Of a stretch of 64,000 nucleotides of DNA, positions 60,240 to 64,000 are shown one piece after another. The stretch covers positions 6,261,513-6,325,512 of the forward strand of contig CM034142.1 of the NCBI GenBank assembly GCA_019914995.1, given 5' to 3'. Both the position numbers and the translations under genes were made by a program. Positions within the stretch are counted from its first letter, which is position 1; the number at the start of each line of letters is the position of its first letter. Source of the DNA: Acanthochlamys bracteata (taxonomy: Eukaryota > Streptophyta > Magnoliopsida > Pandanales > Velloziaceae). The notes under the pieces are model-generated. The model had not been told where the DNA came from, searched no databases, and was given only the letters and a program-made list of their open reading frames with translations.

Positions 60240-60242
60240 TAA

Positions 60243-60550
60243 AACATGACACAACTATATAACACCAGAATTCAACGAGTTCAATTACCTCAATGTCGTT
60301 CCAATTGTATCAGATGCCCCTTCAATCACTTGTATATCAAATTCAAATTACTATAAATTCTGGGAAAAGACATTTCTCGCATTTCACCATCATAATATTA
60401 TTGGAGATATTCGTGCAAGACTTGCAAGAAAATCAAAACTTAACTGTGCCACTAAATTTCCTAAACCCTGGAATCAGGAGCATCGATAAATCTCTGTAAT
60501 ATCCATTGCTTAAGATAGTCCATATTACATATCCTCTCTGAAGAAAACAC
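60243..60550. other. 3' flank of the p24 gene
   Basis: Ordinary composition and no gene; the part from about 60290 upward probably holds the 3' UTR of the minus-strand p24 gene. Confidence 0.45.
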
Positions 60551-62619
60551 CTAGACCCTAGAGGTACCGAGCTTCCGTTCAAAAAGGCGTTGTAGGAGAA
60601 AGACTTGCAACGCGCTAGCTGCTATAAGTATTACCGACTCGAAAAGCGCCTTGTGGATTGCCCTTCTGCTCATTGATTCATTCACTGCCACAAGAAACAC
60701 ATTCTCATTAGCATTGTAAAAAAAAACCAAGGTTTGTGCGAAAACATCAAGCTACAAGATAGTAATGCAAGCATGAGAAGGCTGTTTGTCAACTCAATGT
60801 TTACTTCAACTACTCTCGTTGCATCAGGAAATGAAGTTCCAACCTTAGTTGGAAGCTCAGTGAATTATGTTAACATAAAATCTTTTCTCAATTCACCGTT
60901 GCCTCTATTCTAGTATGCATGGTCTTGTGTAACCAGTGACTACCAAATTGCATTCTGTAACTTATAATTTCCTTATTTCATCTCTCTTCACAATCATCAT
61001 ATTGAATACACAATTTTGATAATGCAAAGTTCATTGATGCCAATTATTAATGAATTGAGAGGTGGAACAGAGTTAAATACTATTCAGAAAAATGCAGGCT
61101 ATTATACATTTGATAGATAAGTACTTAGAGATTGAATATTGTTTGATAAACACTTACCCAATGCTTGTCGATCAGTTTGAGCTTCCAACCAGTGCTGCTC
61201 AAATTGTATGTTGTAAAGAGCTTCTTCTAGCTTAGATATTTGCTCCAGGAGAGGTGAAAAGTGCTCTGCATATGTGCTTTAGATTAATATAATAATAAAT
61301 GGCCAAATTTGAACAGACGAAAGATTGTTCAACAATTACCTTCTTTTGCATGTTCGTCATAGTAAGTAAAATGTCCGACATGTATATCGAAGTCTATGGT
61401 TGCATGATATGGAGACTTGTTGGTGAAACAAAAGCGATGTAGCCCTTTCTTCTGCACGACAAATTCAAACTTCTCGCTTGTTTTGTCACGTGAATCATGA
61501 ATTTGCTCTCCAGCTGGACCTTTCACCTGTAGTAAAAAACATATAGGGCATATTAATCAACAAACAATACATCAAGGCAGGACTATCTAGTCTACATAGA
61601 GGTACGCAGCTGAAAAGAAAAAGAAGAAATAGATGAGAAAAGAATCAAAGTAAAACAGCATGCATCTACAACAGTCATGCATCAGTTCAACTGGTCAACC
61701 ACTGGACAGCAAACCATCAACATGCTTCCTATCCAGTCCAGTTACTAATCACAGGATGATATATGAAGCTAACTTGAGCTATAGGATGACCATAGTGAAC
61801 TGATAAACTAAAATAACTTCAACACGTCACAGAATAAAAAAGTTCTCTCAGCTATCATATAATCAAACTGCCATTCATAAGAAAAAGTGAACTGAGAAGA
61901 GTTATCATCTCCTTCAGAAATGCACCTACGTTGCCAACTGAACAACAGAGGAGGTTGATAGAACATAAGTTGCTCAAAGGAACTCTATGATAGAAAGTGC
62001 TATTCTCACCAACTACATTGGCACAAGCTTTACTGTATGCATTGAGACAAAACAATTATAATCGCCAATACCACATTTTCTAATGTAGGCTATTTATGTT
62101 ACATTTTCACTATCATGACCAGTTTCTCATGACAAATGATATAAAATTAACTGAAATTGTTTGTTAGATTGTGATGAATCAACCCATTATCCATTCCATT
62201 AATCGGGATCTAACAATCCCACACCCCAACTATACCAAACCATCCAAAGCAAGCTTTATAGCTCCTGGGTAACAGGGATTTAACAATGTTAGAGACCGCA
62301 AATATATTTAATTAATGAAAATTTGCATTGATATATAACAGCATACAACGGATTATTACTCTTTTCATAATACTAAAACACAAACTCATACAGACTTTCA
62401 TTAGATGCTTACCACAAGATCAACGCCTTCATCACCCAAGTGCCAAGGTGTATCAGCCTTAATCACAACAAAAGAGACATGAACTGTGTCACCTTCATAG
62501 GGCACTGAGTGAGAGAAACACTCCTCTCTGTCTATCACAAACCTCAACCCAATTGACAATTGAAGAGTCCACATCAAGCTTATAGCCACGAGCAAATATT
62601 TGAACGGCGATCTGCCCAT
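60551..62619 (-). CDS. p24/emp24 family cargo receptor, p24-beta type (four coding exons)
   Basis: Type I membrane protein that cycles between ER and Golgi in COPI/COPII vesicles and helps sort cargo. Exons (minus strand): 62619-62413, 61526-61340, 61265-61158, 60684-60551; 636 nt, 211 aa, the usual p24 size. Residues 1-25 are a signal peptide (MGRSPFKYLLVAISLMWTLQ LSIGL). The GOLD domain follows with its Cys pair (REECFSHSVPYEGDTVHVSF and HRFCFTNKSPYH), then IDFDIHVGH, a coiled coil (PLLEQISKLEEALYNIQFEQ) and a single helix (ALFESVILIAASALQVFLL). The cytosolic tail RLFERKLGTSRV resembles Arabidopsis p24-beta-2. The ATG directly follows TTTGTGCAG, so the leader is probably spliced onto the start codon. 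Confidence 0.94.
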
Positions 62620-64000
62620 CTGCACAAAACAAGAAATGTAACTAAATTATTGAGATGTGAAAATCATTAACAAAACATCCTAAAGCAATTATAACTTCAT
62701 GAACAAATCCAGTTTAGACCAATACTAGTTAGAATTATAGAGCCATATGTCCAAAAAATGGATTAAGCTAAGATAATTTTAACGAATTTTCTCTTGCAAA
62801 ATCTTCAAACCAGAGAGAATTAGCAAAAGGAAAAAGTAAAAGTGATAAGGGCCATTTTGGTTCTTCAAGTTAAACTGCAGCAAACGCTAATTAAATTTAT
62901 CCTTTAAAAAACTAGAAACACCAGTTTAATTATTTAATCATTCAGGTAATTTAGAACACCTAATGTTATCCAGATAACAACATAGGTTTAATAGCAACTT
63001 TTGCATCTTATTATCTTAGATCGTAGAGAGCTAATTTGGGGTTAATCATGAGTTAGGACTCATGTTGGCAGCATGGTGCTCAAACTGAGAGAGGCATCTA
63101 AGGCTAGAGCTGATATTCCTTGAAGCATGATAAACAAGCTTGGCCTAATTAGACCATGACACGTGCATGTTCTAAGGATGGAGCTGATATTCCTCAAGTG
63201 TTGCATTTGTTTGTCTGGTCCTTTTATTTTGTTACTAAAATTGTCAACTGATAGTAATTTGAGAATGAATCGTGCTTCTTTGTTTCAAACAAAATGGCAG
63301 ATGGATCTATTTTTGTTTCTGTACAAGAATAAGTGGATAAGAGATCAAAAGCTAAGTAACTTTAAAATATAAGTTGTCTTTTAGTTAGATATAAAGCTAG
63401 TTATGGAGGACATTCTTTGAACCATAGGAGCCAACAGAAAGAAAAACAATGCAACCAGCTCTAAGTCAAAACTAATCACAAAACTAATTGAGCAACGATT
63501 ACAAAAACAAGTAGAAAAGTAAGCGATTGACTAAATTGAGAAAATTGAAGCATGCTTGACCAGTTTGAAGACACTCCAAATAAATCATGGTACACCCATA
63601 ATTATTTACAAAAACAACGAATACTGAATCGTAAATAGTGAAACTGTTTATTGAGATAAAAGGATGCATGAACTTCTATTGGCAAGTATACGAATGAATA
63701 ATTCCAACAAAATAACTTGATGTAATATGTGGACAACAAACCCACCCTAACTTTAAATATCAGAAAGGAAAGAACTAGTCTATAGCAAATACCACCAGAA
63801 TGACCCTGAAGATATCAACCAAACATTTCTTTAGTTATGACCAAATGATTCTTACTACAGGAAACTACAAACCCCAGAGCTAATACCAAGAGCAACACCA
63901 AAGAATAAAACAACCTCAAATTGGCATAGTATGGCAACATTGCCATCAATACAATTCTCGTTATAGGTACCTTGATCCTCCTTGAGATGGTGTAAAGTTA
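62620..64000. other. Upstream region of the p24 gene, probably including a leader intron
   Basis: No coding was recognised. The TTTGTGCAG just before the ATG looks like a splice acceptor, so some of this region may be an intron in the 5' UTR, with the first exon further right or outside the window. Composition is intron-like. The possible frame at 63163-63372 is short and unsupported. Confidence 0.4.

Noticed and set aside
63163-63372. 69-codon frame near the right edge
   Set aside because: Short, no domain, intron-like surroundings.

Overview
The window is nuclear DNA of a flowering plant, most likely a eudicot. The genes have many introns with GT...AG borders, the spacers are very AT-rich and full of short inverted-repeat transposons, and the proteins are plant families (LRR receptor kinase, cytosolic glutamine synthetase, NFXL1, GTD-binding coiled-coil protein, ACD6/ITN1-type ankyrin protein). 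I cannot name the species. No bacterial operon, CRISPR array, rRNA or tRNA was seen.

Layout: (1) 1-1928, plus strand, the 3' part of an RKL1/RLK902-type LRR receptor kinase cut by the window edge. (2) 1929-12238, a transposon-rich spacer with a decayed hAT transposase (about 4900-6890) and several MITEs. (3) 12239-21068, minus strand, a full XPC/RAD4 DNA-repair gene whose 13 exons I joined in one open frame of 936 aa. (4) 22.3-26.2 kb, plus strand, remains of two different host genes in a row: a G-protein alpha subunit (GPA1-like) and a cinnamyl-alcohol-dehydrogenase-like gene. (5) 28703-29476, plus strand, a small membrane-anchored GTD-binding (DUF593) protein, followed by a minus-strand LINE ORF1 fossil (about 29930-30965). 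(6) 31529-36287, minus strand, cytosolic glutamine synthetase (13 exons, 353 aa). (7) 38.3-40.0 kb, a broken Ty3/gypsy-type LTR element, then about 6 kb of AT-rich spacer with MITEs. (8) 46609-52349, plus strand, an ankyrin-PGG membrane protein in three exons. (9) 53814-57071, plus strand, an intronless NFXL1-type zinc-finger gene. (10) 57896-59776, a non-autonomous Mutator-like element with about 360-bp terminal inverted repeats, with a Tourist-like MITE on each side. (11) 60551-62619, minus strand, a p24/emp24 cargo-receptor gene (4 coding exons, 211 aa).

The genes do not form a pathway or cluster; they look like ordinary neighbours on a plant chromosome. I found no clear new biological system. 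The best leads are the unreported-looking G-alpha relic next to the CAD relic, the long-TIR Mutator-like element, and a MITE family with matching TTA/TAA target duplications found at least six times. Exon borders were set by eye from splice sites, reading frame and recalled family sequences; no alignment or transcript data were available.
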